Below, piece after piece: positions 44,431 through 53,971 of a DNA stretch of 64,000 bases; positions within the stretch are counted from its first letter, which is position 1; each line of letters opens with the position of its first letter. Position numbers and translations under genes: made by a program. Under the pieces are notes generated by a model. The model was not told where the DNA came from, did no database searches, and saw nothing but the letters and a program-made list of their open reading frames with translations. Source of the stretch: UBA1494_A sp963973975 (GTDB taxonomy: Bacteria > Bacteroidota > Bacteroidia > Flavobacteriales_E > Vicingaceae); the NCBI GenBank assembly GCA_963973975.1, contig CAXBCF010000003.1, positions 62,001 to 126,000 on the forward strand, read 5' to 3'.

Positions 44431-45813
44431 ATGATTTTTAAGTACTTCTTATTGAAATTTATGTTTTTAGTTTGCATACTTTTTTCAAACATTGGGTATT
44501 CACAATTTTGCTCTAACATCGCTGTACCTCCTACAACAATTAATGGAGTAAATGTAACGTATACTTTTACAGGTTCAGTTATTACTTCTCCTTTTTCAGC
44601 TACAGCTTGCAATTTATATACTATACCCATTAATGCAGTGGGGCTCGGTGGTGTCGGTTTATTTACTTACACTATGATTTTTAATTTTCCTGTCAATAAT
44701 TTGGATTTTATACTTGTTGGAGGTAGCTCTAGTCCAGGCCCACTTAATTACGAAGTTTTTACATTTACAACCAATGTAGGTATACCTTCCATTATTGATG
44801 AAGGCTCTTGTTATACAACAATAGCTAACAATGTTCTCACTCAAGGCTTAGGCGCACCAATAATGGGTGGTGGCTATTTTACCTTGCAAAATGATGAATC
44901 ATTTACAACTTTAACTATTTCTGGCCCAGGTGGAAATGCTGGTGCCCTTTTTGCTATTTGTTCTTCATCAATAATTAATAAAATTGATAGAACAGAGGAA
45001 ATCTGTGCGGGGGATAGTATTTTCATGGCAGGTAAGTTTCAAAATGAGTCGGGGTTCTATGCAGACACCATTTTTGGAGGAAGTTCTAACGGTGAAGATA
45101 GTATAGTGCTAATACACCTTATTGTTAATTCAATTGCTATTGACTTAGGAAATGATACAACTTTATGCCAAGGAGATACATTAACATTGGATGCAAGCAT
45201 CCCAAATGCAAGCTACTTATGGCAGGACAATTCCATGGATTCTATTCTTAGAGTTTTTAATCAAGGAACTTACTGGGTTCAAGTCACGGTAGATGATTGT
45301 ACTGCCTCAGATACCATCTTTATTAACAAAAATTCAATTGCTGTTGACTTAGGAAATGATACAGCTTTTTGCCAAGGAGATACATTAACACTGGATGCGA
45401 CCACCACAAATGCAAGCTACTTATGGCAGGACAATTCCATGGACTCTATTCTTAGCGTCAAAAATCAAGGAACTTATTGGGTTCAAATTACGGTAGGTAA
45501 TTGTACTGCCTCAGATACAATTTTGATTAACAGAAGAAAAGATTGTGAAGTATTTCTAGAAATGCCCAATATTTTTACTCCCAACAATGATGGGATCAAT
45601 GATTTATTTCTTCCAATAAGTAGTAAAGGAGTAACATTTATGCATTTAAAAATATACAATAGGTGGGGAGATAAGGTATTTGAAACCAATGGGCTTTCAG
45701 TAGAATGGGATGGAGAAGATGTATCTGATGGGGTATACTTTTGGGTGATTGATTATAAGGATATTAATGGAGAAGAGAATATTGTAAAAGGGTCTGTAAC
45801 CATACTGAGATGA
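44431..45813 (+). CDS. Secreted protein with two Ig-like repeats and gliding-motility-type (T9SS type B) C-terminus
   Basis: The 460-residue protein has a signal peptide (ending NIGYSQ) and an N-terminal domain of about 175 residues with few recognisable features. A linker EEICAGDSIFMAGKFQNESG follows, then two nearly identical 68-residue modules (DLGNDTxxCQGDTLTLDA ... YLWQDNSMDSI ... QGTYWVQ) and the export domain with MPNIFTPNNDGINDLF and YNRWGDKVF. The modules resemble PKD/Ig-like surface repeats common in T9SS cargo. It should end on the cell surface or in the medium. It is convergent with the barrel gene that follows, with 35 nt between the stop codons. Confidence 0.87.
   Translation: MIFKYFLLKFMFLVCILFSNIGYSQFCSNIAVPPTTINGVNVTYTFTGSVITSPFSATACNLYTIPINAVGLGGVGLFTYTMIFNFPVNNLDFILVGGSSSPGPLNYEVFTFTTNVGIPSIIDEGSCYTTIANNVLTQGLGAPIMGGGYFTLQNDESFTTLTISGPGGNAGALFAICSSSIINKIDRTEEICAGDSIFMAGKFQNESGFYADTIFGGSSNGEDSIVLIHLIVNSIAIDLGNDTTLCQGDTLTLDASIPNASYLWQDNSMDSILRVFNQGTYWVQVTVDDCTASDTIFINKNSIAVDLGNDTAFCQGDTLTLDATTTNASYLWQDNSMDSILSVKNQGTYWVQITVGNCTASDTILINRRKDCEVFLEMPNIFTPNNDGINDLFLPISSKGVTFMHLKIYNRWGDKVFETNGLSVEWDGEDVSDGVYFWVIDYKDINGEENIVKGSVTILR
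45131..45538 (+). repeat. Two tandem 204-bp units in the T9SS protein gene
   Basis: Units 45131-45334 and 45335-45538 are in-frame (68 codons each) with high nucleotide identity, for example ttgacttaggaaatgataca in both. This is a recent duplication of one Ig-like module. Confidence 0.9.
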
Positions 45814-45848
45814 TTTTTGGCAAAAGTTTAAGAATACACGGAACAACA

Positions 45849-48510
45849 CTATTTACGTTTTCTGAATTTTCTACTTACACCTAACATAAAGAATTGTGTT
45901 CGGGTATTGAATTTTTCTTCTATTAAACTATTAACTCCGCTATTTCTTCGCAATCCTGTATTTTGGTTTAAGATATCATTACCTGTTAAATAAATTAACC
46001 ACTGCTTATTTTTTAATGTTTGATAAAGAACAAAATTGAGAAGATGTATATTCCTTCCGGAAGAAAAAGAAACAGCATTGAAACTTTGAATGCGATAATT
46101 TGCATATAAGGTCAGATTTTTAGTAATCTCAAGTACCCCATTGGCATTCCAGCTGAGGTTGGTAAAACGCTGGTTAAAGTCAGGATTTGCATCATATTCA
46201 GTTTGAGTTGAGGTAAAATCAAGTCCTAAATTTAAATCCCACTTTTCTTTCTTGTCTCTACCTATTTCAATGATTGTGCCCATTGTTTCACTCTTTACTC
46301 TGTTGATTTTTTTGTTTAAAAAAGCATCATAACTGTTTAGATTGAAATTAGGACTTATTTCATATTGTAGATTGTATTTTTTTAATTTGCCATTTAGCTT
46401 GGCATAAGTTGTTACTGCGTTATAAAAATCAGTATTAGTTGGGCTGATAGAAGAAGTTAAGTCATTGTTGATTGTAGTTTGGTTAAGAATTTTGTTGTTA
46501 ATGGTAGTAAAATTAATACCACCAGTATATGAAAAAGACGTTGGCAAGACAAATTTAAAATAGTTTAGGGAGAGATTTTGACTATATTCAGGAATTAGAT
46601 TTAAATTTCCTACATAATTTTGATTTGGATTGGTGTTGTTGGGTATTGAAATTAACTGAGTAAGGTTGGGAATACTACTTTGGCTTGAATAATTAAATTG
46701 AAGGTATTCACTACTTTTAATGTTATATTTTGCAGAAGTTGAAGGATAGATGAATTGAAAGGAAGAGTTAGAGCCTGGAACCATTAATTGAATAGCTGCT
46801 AATTCAGCACCAATATTTAAATAAAATTTTTCACTGTTACGTATAAATAATAGTTTGAATTTGTTTTCACTATACTTTCTAATAAATTTATTGCTCAAAC
46901 TGTCATTAAAAAATTGGTTCTCTGAAAATTTATCAAAGAATAACCTGCCAGTTTTATCTTCTTCATAAATTATAGAATAGCTTGTACTCATAAACCATTT
47001 TTTATATAGAAATTCAGTAAAATTGGAATTTAATTGATGTTTATTCATGGCATCAGTAAACAATTGTGATTGATCTAAGTTTTTATTAAATGTAGAAGTG
47101 ATTAAGTCGCTTTTTGTGTCATTTTTTAGATTAGAGTAAGAATAAGTGTTTATCCAATTTCTCCCCTTTTTATTGAATTTTCTCATCAGTTTTACGTCCC
47201 AAGAATTAGTTAAATTTTCATTGATGTTTTGATGTTTACTGCTCACTAAATTACCATCAGGAGTAGCAGGAGAATAGACTGTAGTAGATTGATTTTGGAA
47301 CAAATTTTCAGTAATATATAATTTAGAGCTAATGCTTAAAATGGTAAAAGAGTCTATTTCCCATTTTAGCATTCCTATTACAGAATTGTTGTTTAGTTGT
47401 ATATTTTTATCAATGGTCTCAACAGTTTCAAATTTGGATGTGGGGCTAAAGTTTTGTGAATTGATAATTTGATCTAATTGAGTCTCGCTATTCTTGTATA
47501 TGTAGCTTAGGTTGAAGTATAACTTTTGGCTAAACTCATGATTTAAATTGATGCCAGAGAGATAGCTTTCATTAATACCCTGACTGTTATTTCTCATAAG
47601 ATTGGAATTACCACCGTTAGCACTCTTGGACTCATTAAACGAAGAAGAAGCTTCATTTAAGTTATTGGTGTTGCCTATAATACTAGCTTGGGTTTTTTCA
47701 TTGTATAAATTATGATTTCCTTTGGCACGATAGGTTTTTTCATTTCCCAATGCTAATTCAATTCTACCAAAATGTCCTTTTTTATATTCTTCTTTTAAAG
47801 CAAGGTTGATGGTTTTCACAACTTCCCCATCATCAACACCGGTGAATTCAGCTTCTTCCGTTTTTTTATTGATTACTTCAATTCGTTTAATTGCCTCAGC
47901 ATCTAAGTTTTTGGTTGCCAATCTTGGGTCATTGCCGAAGAATATTTTACCATCAACTAAAACTTTTTCTACTTTTACGCCATGTACAATTAGGTTGCCA
48001 TCTCTATCCAATGAAATGCCGGGTAATAATTCTAGTAATGCTTCAACATCATCGCCGGCTTTGGGTTTAAAGGCTTCTGCATCATAGATCAATGTATCTC
48101 CCTTCATTCTCATTGGAATTATTTTCGGTTCAATGGTTACAGTTTTTAACTCAATAGATTGCTTATTGAGCATTGTTTCCCCAAGATTGATTGATTTCTT
48201 CGACCAATTGACAACTAAGGGATAGACAATAGGAGTGTAGCCCAAATAGGTGAATTGAAGTAAATAAGAAGAAGAGTCTTTTATTTTTAATAGGTATTTT
48301 CCTTTTTCATCACTCATTGTAAATGTTTGAACCGAACTGTCGGCAGTATTTAAAAGCACTATTGAAGCGTGTGTGAGTGGTTGTAGGTTTGTATCAATTA
48401 CTTTTCCTTCTATTTCAAATTGTGCCTTGATGTAAACGGGTACGATGAGAAAAAGTAAAACTAGGCTTCTTTGAAAAAAAATGATTATTTATTTTAAGTC
48501 TTAAAGACAC
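45849..48510 (-). CDS. TonB-dependent-receptor-like outer-membrane barrel protein, out of frame at a T8 tract
   Basis: The main frame (stop at 45849) encodes a carboxypeptidase-regulatory-like domain, a plug-like domain (PMRMKGDTLIYDAEAF ... LLELLPGISLDRDGNLIVHG, VEKVLVDGKIFFGNDP) and a long barrel ending ...FRKRK. The first GTG in this frame (48359) cuts into the regulatory domain. Upstream in the same frame there is a signal peptide but no ATG, GTG or TTG before a TAA. If the eight T at 48481-48474 (minus strand) were seven, a GTG at 48510 would give 886 residues starting MSLRLKINNHFFQRSLVLLF and ending the signal at VYIKAQ. The coordinates span that reading. It may be a phase-variable gene, a slippage case, a sequencing error, or start from ATT at about 48476. 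Confidence 0.75.
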
Positions 48511-48534
48511 TATTTAATTTATATATAATTTTAA

Positions 48535-48567
48535 TAAGCGGTTCTATAATTATTATAAAACCGCTTA
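48535..48567 (-). terminator. Hairpin after the small secreted protein gene
   Basis: TAAGCGGTT / AACCGCTTA forms a 9-bp stem with a 15-nt A/T-rich loop, 40 nt after the stop codon at 48608. The following sequence on the minus strand is A/T-rich but not a strict T-run. Confidence 0.6.
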
Positions 48568-48607
48568 ATGTTCGAAGATAAATTAATACTTAATTATATA
48601 AAAAATA

Positions 48608-49102
48608 TTAGCAACCTTGGGGACAATTATTGAGATTATAACCATAAATGTCAATATTAAATCCATTCGTAACCACAATACACCATTGATAAGAAGGCCT
48701 TGCACCGACACATGGACCAACAACATCTTGTAATCCACATCTGTTAATGCCACCGCAATTTTGTCCTGGATCTGAATAATAAGCAGGAGTTGCATTACTA
48801 CCAGCTATAACACAAAAAGGATCAGGTGTTGCAATAACTTGATTTACTACTTCTGAAGCATCTCTTGGTATGTTTTGTGTTCCCTGCGGTGGTACAGTAA
48901 TTACAGTTTCATTTAGATCATCACCTGCTCCTTGACCATTTGCATTTTGACAAGTTTGAGGTACAACCAAAGTAAATTGCACAATCATATCAGCATTTGT
49001 ATGATTAGTAATTGTAACAAATTGAGCTTTGGCATTAATAGTATTTGCAAATGAGAAAATACATAGCAGTAAAATTTTTGATATTAAAGTTATTTTTTTC
49101 AT
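48608..49102 (-). CDS. Small exported protein of unknown function
   Basis: I do not recognise this 164-residue protein. It has a clear signal peptide (MKKITLISKILLLCIFSFA ... NAKAQ). The mature part starts FVTITNHTNADMIVQFTL, a beta-strand-like start. It contains eight or so cysteines, mostly in the second half (DPFC, QNCGG, NRCG, GPCVG, QWC, NNCPQGC), consistent with disulfide bonds outside the cytoplasm. It has neither a lipobox nor a T9SS domain. It is divergent from the XRE regulator gene and lies upstream of the frame-shifted barrel gene on the same strand, separated by a hairpin. A ligand or defence-type role would be speculation. Confidence 0.75.
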   Translation of the reverse strand: MKKITLISKILLLCIFSFANTINAKAQFVTITNHTNADMIVQFTLVVPQTCQNANGQGAGDDLNETVITVPPQGTQNIPRDASEVVNQVIATPDPFCVIAGSNATPAYYSDPGQNCGGINRCGLQDVVGPCVGARPSYQWCIVVTNGFNIDIYGYNLNNCPQGC

Positions 49103-49343
49103 TTTTATGAATTTTAAGTTATTTAATTACCCACCTTCGGCGAGTTTTAATTGTGCTTTGAAAAATTCAATTCAAAAATTTCAACTTTACTATTTCGTCA
49201 CTAAATTGTCATTTTGGGCGTTACCCTCAACAGTGATATTATTTTTTAAGTACATCCTCAAAGTAGAATTTTAAAGCGCATCAAATATATAAAATATTTA
49301 CTTATATGATGTATATTTATTTGTTGTAATATTATTTGGTGTG

Positions 49344-49586
49344 ATGATTCATATTTGTTTTGTGAATGAATCAGAAGAATTACGACAAATTGGGGAGCGT
49401 TTAAAAAGTTTGCGAATGAAGAATGGTTATGGTAGTTATGAGGATTTTGCAATCAAAAATAATCTTTCTCGCATGCAATATTGGCGTATAGAAAAAGGTA
49501 AAACAAATTTAACTTTTAGAAGCTTGTTAGTAATTTTGAAAATTCATAAAATTTCTCTTAAAGATTTTTTTTCTGATAATTTTTAA
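49344..49586 (+). CDS. XRE-family HTH transcriptional regulator
   Basis: This protein of about 80 residues has a single helix-turn-helix domain: RQIGERLKSLRMKNGYGSYEDFA, then NNLSRMQYWRIEKGKTNLTFRSLLVILKIHKISLKDFF, which is the Cro/CI fold with the recognition helix in SRMQYWRIEKG. ATG 49344 is preferred to the GTG at 49341 next to it. It has no effector domain. It is divergent from the small exported protein gene, with 241 nt of A/T-rich DNA between the starts, so it may control that gene or itself. Confidence 0.85.
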   Translation: MIHICFVNESEELRQIGERLKSLRMKNGYGSYEDFAIKNNLSRMQYWRIEKGKTNLTFRSLLVILKIHKISLKDFFSDNF

Positions 49587-49765
49587 TGTTCAAGCCAGTT
49601 AAAAGAAACTTGTAATCTTCGCTAATTTGTGGAATTACCTATTGGAATTGCACAATTGCTTATTAGATAATTTTAACCCCTATAACTATCCAAGGTATTT
49701 TCTTAGCAAAAAGCAGATTTAGTTTATGTGATATTTAAAACCTATATTCAAAGAAAGTTAAACGC

Positions 49766-50281
49766 TCAGTAAGTCTCAAATTCGATTAACAACTGGTTTT
49801 TTTCAACTGCTTGCCCTTTATTAACAGCAATTGACTTAACAACCAAATCGCTAGGAGATTTCAATACGTTTTCCATTTTCATGGCTTCTAAAACCACTAA
49901 AGGATCGTCTTTTTTTATGCTTTGTCCCACTTCAACATTAATCGATAAAACCAATCCCGGCATAGGAGCTTTCAATTCTGTAATTCCCGCTGCAGCCAAA
50001 CTGTCCATGCCCAACTGATGTAAAAGCAGATCGAAACGATCTTCCACTTTCATTTGATAATCATGACCGTTTACTCTAATTGTCATTTCTTTTTCAGAGG
50101 CATTACCGTTAATCACTTCTACCTGATACGATTTATGATTCATAATCAAGTGAAATTTTCCTGGCTTTAATTGCTTCGAATCAAATAACTTTTCAGCTCC
50201 ATTCACTAGATAATTCCCGTCTGATAGCGGTTCTATGTGGTAGGATTTTTCATTTTCAGTAATTACTTTAAATTCACTCAT
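49766..50281 (-). CDS. Biotin carboxyl carrier (biotin/lipoyl attachment) protein
   Basis: This 171-residue protein has a C-terminal biotinyl domain with EAMKMEN; Lys 135 is the biotinylation site. The preceding KAPMPGLVLSINVEVGQ is typical of acyl-CoA and pyruvate/oxaloacetate carboxylase carrier domains. The N-terminal ~90 residues (NGAEKLFD, VNGHDYQMKVEDRFD) resemble the extra domain of propionyl- or acetyl-CoA carboxylase alpha chains (BT domain). In relatives this gene often follows a biotin carboxylase gene; here neither neighbour is a carboxylase. It is divergent from the M1 peptidase gene. Confidence 0.9.
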   Translation of the reverse strand: MSEFKVITENEKSYHIEPLSDGNYLVNGAEKLFDSKQLKPGKFHLIMNHKSYQVEVINGNASEKEMTIRVNGHDYQMKVEDRFDLLLHQLGMDSLAAAGITELKAPMPGLVLSINVEVGQSIKKDDPLVVLEAMKMENVLKSPSDLVVKSIAVNKGQAVEKNQLLIEFETY

Positions 50282-50397
50282 AGCGAAGCAAAAATACTGT
50301 TTATCCGTTTGTTCATCACATTATATAGGAGATTCTGTCAAAAAATTTATAAACTCATAACCAAAGTTCCAAAGGATCTCCAAGATAAGGCTACTCC

Positions 50398-50470
50398 AGA
50401 CTTCCGTCTCCCAACTTCCTTCTTTCGTCTCCCAAACTCCCGACTTCTCTCTCCCAATTTCTCTCTTCTA
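50398..50470. repeat. Pyrimidine-strand tract with 21-22 bp quasi-repeats
   Basis: TCTCCCAA occurs at 50407, 50428 and 50450 (periods 21 and 22) inside a 70-bp stretch that is almost all C and T with A pairs. It is non-coding and lies just upstream of the M1 peptidase gene. Its purine strand shares GACGAAAGA with the tract at 32.8 kb. Confidence 0.6.
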
Positions 50471-50510
50471 ACTAAAAACAAGTAACTTCGCTGCCTTAAA
50501 TTTTATATAG

Positions 50511-53162
50511 ATGATGAAAAGACGTATTTTTAAAACTGCCTTCTTTATAGCCCTTAGTGGGTTGTTTGCTTGTAGCTCTAATAAAGGAGTGGTTCAAGCT
50601 GATGATTTTGTAATGCTCGACACTGTTGAGGTGAATCCATACACTAAAATTGAAACTTACCAAGCCTCAGAAAAGCGTATCAACGATATTTTACACACCA
50701 AATTAGAGGTTTCCTTTAATTGGGACAGTGCTTTTTTATACGGAAAAGCGAATTTGCACATTAAGCCTCATTTTTATCCAACTGATAGTTTAACGCTTGA
50801 CGCAAAAGGATTTCAGATTCATGAAGTTGCATTGGTAGATAAAATTGGAAAGAAGACACCACTTACTTTTACTTACGACAGTGCTTACCTGAAAATAAAT
50901 TTAGCAAAAACGTATAAAAGAACTGATACTTATCAAGTATTTATCGATTACACAGCGATGCCAAATAAATTAAAATCAAGTGGTAGCATGGCCATTACCA
51001 ATGAAAAAGGCTTGTATTTTATCAATCACGATGGTAGTGACCCAAATAAGCCCAAACAAATTTGGACACAAGGTGAAACGGAATCAAGTTCTTGCTGGTT
51101 CCCAACCATTGATGCACCCAACGAAAAAACTACACAAGAAATTTACATCACTGTTGATTCTAATTATGTAACACTTTCAAACGGAACATTAATGTTCCAA
51201 ACTGAAAATGAAGATGGCACTAGAACCGATTATTGGAAACAAGAATTGCCACATGCTCCTTATTTGTTTATGATGGCAATTGGAGAGTTTGCTGTTGTAA
51301 AAGATGAATGGAAAGGCAAACCAGTGCATTATTATGTTGAACCAAAGTACAAAGAGTTTGCTCGTGACATTTATCCAAATACAGTTGAGATGTTGGGTTT
51401 CTTTTCTGAAAAATTTGGATTTGAATACCCATGGGATAAATACCACCAAGTAGTTGTTCGCGACTATGTTTCAGGAGCAATGGAAAATACCGGTGCGGTT
51501 ATTTTTGGAGAGTTTGTTCAAGGAAACGATCGTTTTTTGGTCGACAATGCGGCGGAAGACATTGTTGCTCATGAATTGGTTCACCACTGGTTTGGCGATT
51601 TAGTTACTTGTGAATCTTGGGCAAATCTTCCACTCAACGAATCATTTGCTACATATGGTTCTTATTTGTGGAATGAGCACAAATACGGAAAAGACGAAGC
51701 AGATTTAGGAGGCTTGAATGATTTATCAGCCTATTTTGCTTCTACTCGAATGAATAAGAAAAAACTGATTCGTTTTGACTATGATCAACGTATGGAGATG
51801 TTTGATGCACATTCTTACCAAAAAGGGGGGAGAATTTTGCACCTACTTCGTAATTATTTAGGTGATGATGCCTTTTTTGAATCATTGAAACATTATTTGA
51901 ATAAAAAAGCATACCAGCCAGCTGAGTTTCATGAATTACGCATGTCCTTTGAAGCAGTAAGCGGTGAAGATTTGAATTGGTTTTTCAACCAATGGTTTTT
52001 AGGTGCAGGTCATCCAATTATCAAAGTTGAAAAAAACTACGATGATTCATTGAAAGTATTGTCAGTGACCATTACACAAAGTCAAGAGGGGGATGACATT
52101 CCTGAAATTTTTGAATTGTACACTACGTTGGGTATTGCCGATGAAAATGGAGATTTTACAGTTCACCCAATCCACATTGTAGAGAAAGAGCAACAATTTG
52201 AATTTCCATTAACAACTCCACCTAGTTTAGTGAATTTGGATGTAGAAAAAGTGTTGATTGCTGAAATTAATCAGGCAATTGATAAAAAAGATGGGATTGC
52301 ACTATACAATCATTCAACAAATTACATCGATCAAAAAGATGCCTTGGATTATTTAAAAAATGACAAACGTGAAGAAGCATTTACTGTTATTGAAACGGCA
52401 TTGAATTCTGAATTTTGGGGCTTGCGCTCAAGAGCGATTCGAAACATCAAAAATTTAGCAAAAGCAAAACCCGAAGCTACTTTTGCAACATTAAAAAAAT
52501 TAGCAACTTCTGATGAAAAGTCTTCTGTTAGAGCAGCTGCCGTTGCTGCAATTGGTAAGTATTTCTCAGATGAAGTTCCAGTAGGCTTATTGGAAGAAAG
52601 TACCAAAGATATTTCTTACAGAGTGGTTGCAGAAGGCTTAAACGCATTGTATGAAAAAGATGCCAAAGCAGGATTGGCTGTAGCAGAAGAATTAGAAGTT
52701 GAAGAAGACAATAGTTTAATTCTTTCAATTGCAACAATTTATACAGAAGATGGAGCGCCATCTCGCAACGACTTTTTTACAACTAAACTAAATGAATTAA
52801 GTGGTTTTAGTAAATATCCTTTTGTGATTAGTTATGTTGATTATTTGCAAAAACAAGAAAATCAATTGATTGAAACTGCCATTCCAGTGTTGGCGAAGGA
52901 AGCCAAAGCCGATGGTTTTTGGTTTGTGCGCATGGCACCGATCAATGGATTAGCGACACTTAAAGATAAATTTATAAAAGAAGCTGAAAGTAAAAAAGAA
53001 CAAATCACCAATGAAACTGAATCCTCTCAAGTTGGAAAACTTCAAAAGGAAATAGCTGAAGCAGAAGCAATTTCTAAAAGTATTGTAGAAGTATTAGAAG
53101 ACTTAAAAGCTGAAGAAGAAAATGGAAACGTTTTGAGAGTAATTAATCAAGCATTGGATTAG
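50511..53162 (+). CDS. M1 family aminopeptidase, lipoprotein
   Basis: This 883-residue protein has a lipobox (SGLFAC), so it is anchored outside the cytoplasm. Exopeptidase motif GAMEN is at 322-326; the zinc motif HELVHHWFGDL starts at His 354 with the third ligand in NESFATYG (about Glu 377); Tyr in the SYQKGG region follows. After ~560 there is a helical HEAT-like C-terminal part (RAAAVAAIGKYFSDE). It removes N-terminal amino acids from peptides. A TAACTTCG box close to the -7 consensus lies 30 nt upstream of the start. ATG 50514 is an equally possible start. Confidence 0.95.
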   Translation: MMKRRIFKTAFFIALSGLFACSSNKGVVQADDFVMLDTVEVNPYTKIETYQASEKRINDILHTKLEVSFNWDSAFLYGKANLHIKPHFYPTDSLTLDAKGFQIHEVALVDKIGKKTPLTFTYDSAYLKINLAKTYKRTDTYQVFIDYTAMPNKLKSSGSMAITNEKGLYFINHDGSDPNKPKQIWTQGETESSSCWFPTIDAPNEKTTQEIYITVDSNYVTLSNGTLMFQTENEDGTRTDYWKQELPHAPYLFMMAIGEFAVVKDEWKGKPVHYYVEPKYKEFARDIYPNTVEMLGFFSEKFGFEYPWDKYHQVVVRDYVSGAMENTGAVIFGEFVQGNDRFLVDNAAEDIVAHELVHHWFGDLVTCESWANLPLNESFATYGSYLWNEHKYGKDEADLGGLNDLSAYFASTRMNKKKLIRFDYDQRMEMFDAHSYQKGGRILHLLRNYLGDDAFFESLKHYLNKKAYQPAEFHELRMSFEAVSGEDLNWFFNQWFLGAGHPIIKVEKNYDDSLKVLSVTITQSQEGDDIPEIFELYTTLGIADENGDFTVHPIHIVEKEQQFEFPLTTPPSLVNLDVEKVLIAEINQAIDKKDGIALYNHSTNYIDQKDALDYLKNDKREEAFTVIETALNSEFWGLRSRAIRNIKNLAKAKPEATFATLKKLATSDEKSSVRAAAVAAIGKYFSDEVPVGLLEESTKDISYRVVAEGLNALYEKDAKAGLAVAEELEVEEDNSLILSIATIYTEDGAPSRNDFFTTKLNELSGFSKYPFVISYVDYLQKQENQLIETAIPVLAKEAKADGFWFVRMAPINGLATLKDKFIKEAESKKEQITNETESSQVGKLQKEIAEAEAISKSIVEVLEDLKAEEENGNVLRVINQALD

Positions 53163-53228
53163 AAAGGTTACTTAAATGGGTTAATTGATTTTAGACCTTG
53201 TTTGATAAGAGGCTTGCTGGTATTTTTA

Positions 53229-53354
53229 CTATGACTGAATGGTCAGATACTTATGAAGTTTTTTGTTCAATTCAAATTTATAGAATTCTAAAGGTACTTT
53301 TAAAAAGCCTACTTTAGGGTGCTTGTGAATTAATTTCGTTCCTTGCTCAACCTT
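53229..53354 (-). other. Possible remnant of a protein-coding gene
   Basis: In the 260-nt gap between the aminopeptidase and sigma factor genes, the minus strand has an open stretch of 41 codons (KVEQGTKLIHKHPKVGFLKV ...) ending in TAG. The amino-acid make-up looks protein-like, but it has no start codon after an in-frame TAA. It is either decayed coding DNA or chance. Confidence 0.25.
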
Positions 53355-53422
53355 TTAAGCTATTTGACGTCTTTTTTTAATGACTAAATTTTAAAAAAAT
53401 CGAAAAGTGCACTAATACTAAC

Positions 53423-53971
53423 ATGATTGAAGAATGTCTTTCGGGCAATCATAAAGCTCGCAAGAAATTGTACGAGCAATTTGCGAATCAGATGTATAGT
53501 CTTAGTTTCAGATATGCAAGAAGCAAGGATGATGCAAATGACATTTTCCAACAAGCATTTTTACATGTCTATAAAAACCTCAATCAATTAAGAAATCCAA
53601 ATACTCTTAGTGGTTGGGTTAAATCTATTTTTATCAATACAGCTTTAGATTATTGTAAAAAGAACTATAATTCCCATGTGCTATCTATTGACCATTGTGA
53701 TAATAATAGAGCGCCAAATAACCTGAATGAAGCAGTTAGTAATATTGAAATGGATGAGTTAAGGACTATTATTCAGCAATTACCTGAGCAGTATAAGAAT
53801 GTTTTTAACCTTTATGTGATTGATGGTTTCAGCCATAAGGAAATATCCGTAAAACTTTCATTATCAATTGGAACATCAAAATCTCATCTTTTTCATGCAC
53901 GAAGATTAATAAGACTTGAAATTATTAAACAAGACGCTTTAGAAGCTCGGCGATTAAAAAGAGATGAATAA
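53423..53971 (+). CDS. ECF-type RNA polymerase sigma factor
   Basis: This 182-residue protein has region 2 (LYEQFANQMYSLSFRYARSKDDANDIFQQAFLHVYKNL, with the DA-DIFQ-FLHVY core that binds the -10 element and core polymerase) and region 4 (LPEQYKNVFNLYVIDGFSHKEISVKLSLSIGTSKSHLFHARRLI, a helix-turn-helix for the -35 element). It lacks regions 1 and 3, as in ECF factors. It overlaps the next gene by 8 nt, the standard arrangement for a sigma factor and its regulator. Target promoters are unknown; the two secreted-protein genes downstream are the obvious candidates. Confidence 0.93.
   Translation: MIEECLSGNHKARKKLYEQFANQMYSLSFRYARSKDDANDIFQQAFLHVYKNLNQLRNPNTLSGWVKSIFINTALDYCKKNYNSHVLSIDHCDNNRAPNNLNEAVSNIEMDELRTIIQQLPEQYKNVFNLYVIDGFSHKEISVKLSLSIGTSKSHLFHARRLIRLEIIKQDALEARRLKRDE

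Noticed and set aside
48360..48607. Treating the barrel gene as simply starting at the GTG at 48359
   Set aside because: That start removes half of the regulatory-like domain and leaves an in-frame signal peptide unexplained; the homopolymer explanation is better.
49216..49226. GGGCGTTACCC resembling a piece of a dispersed Bacteroidota repeat
   Set aside because: Eleven bases are too few to support a repeat, and the flanks show no further similarity I can see.
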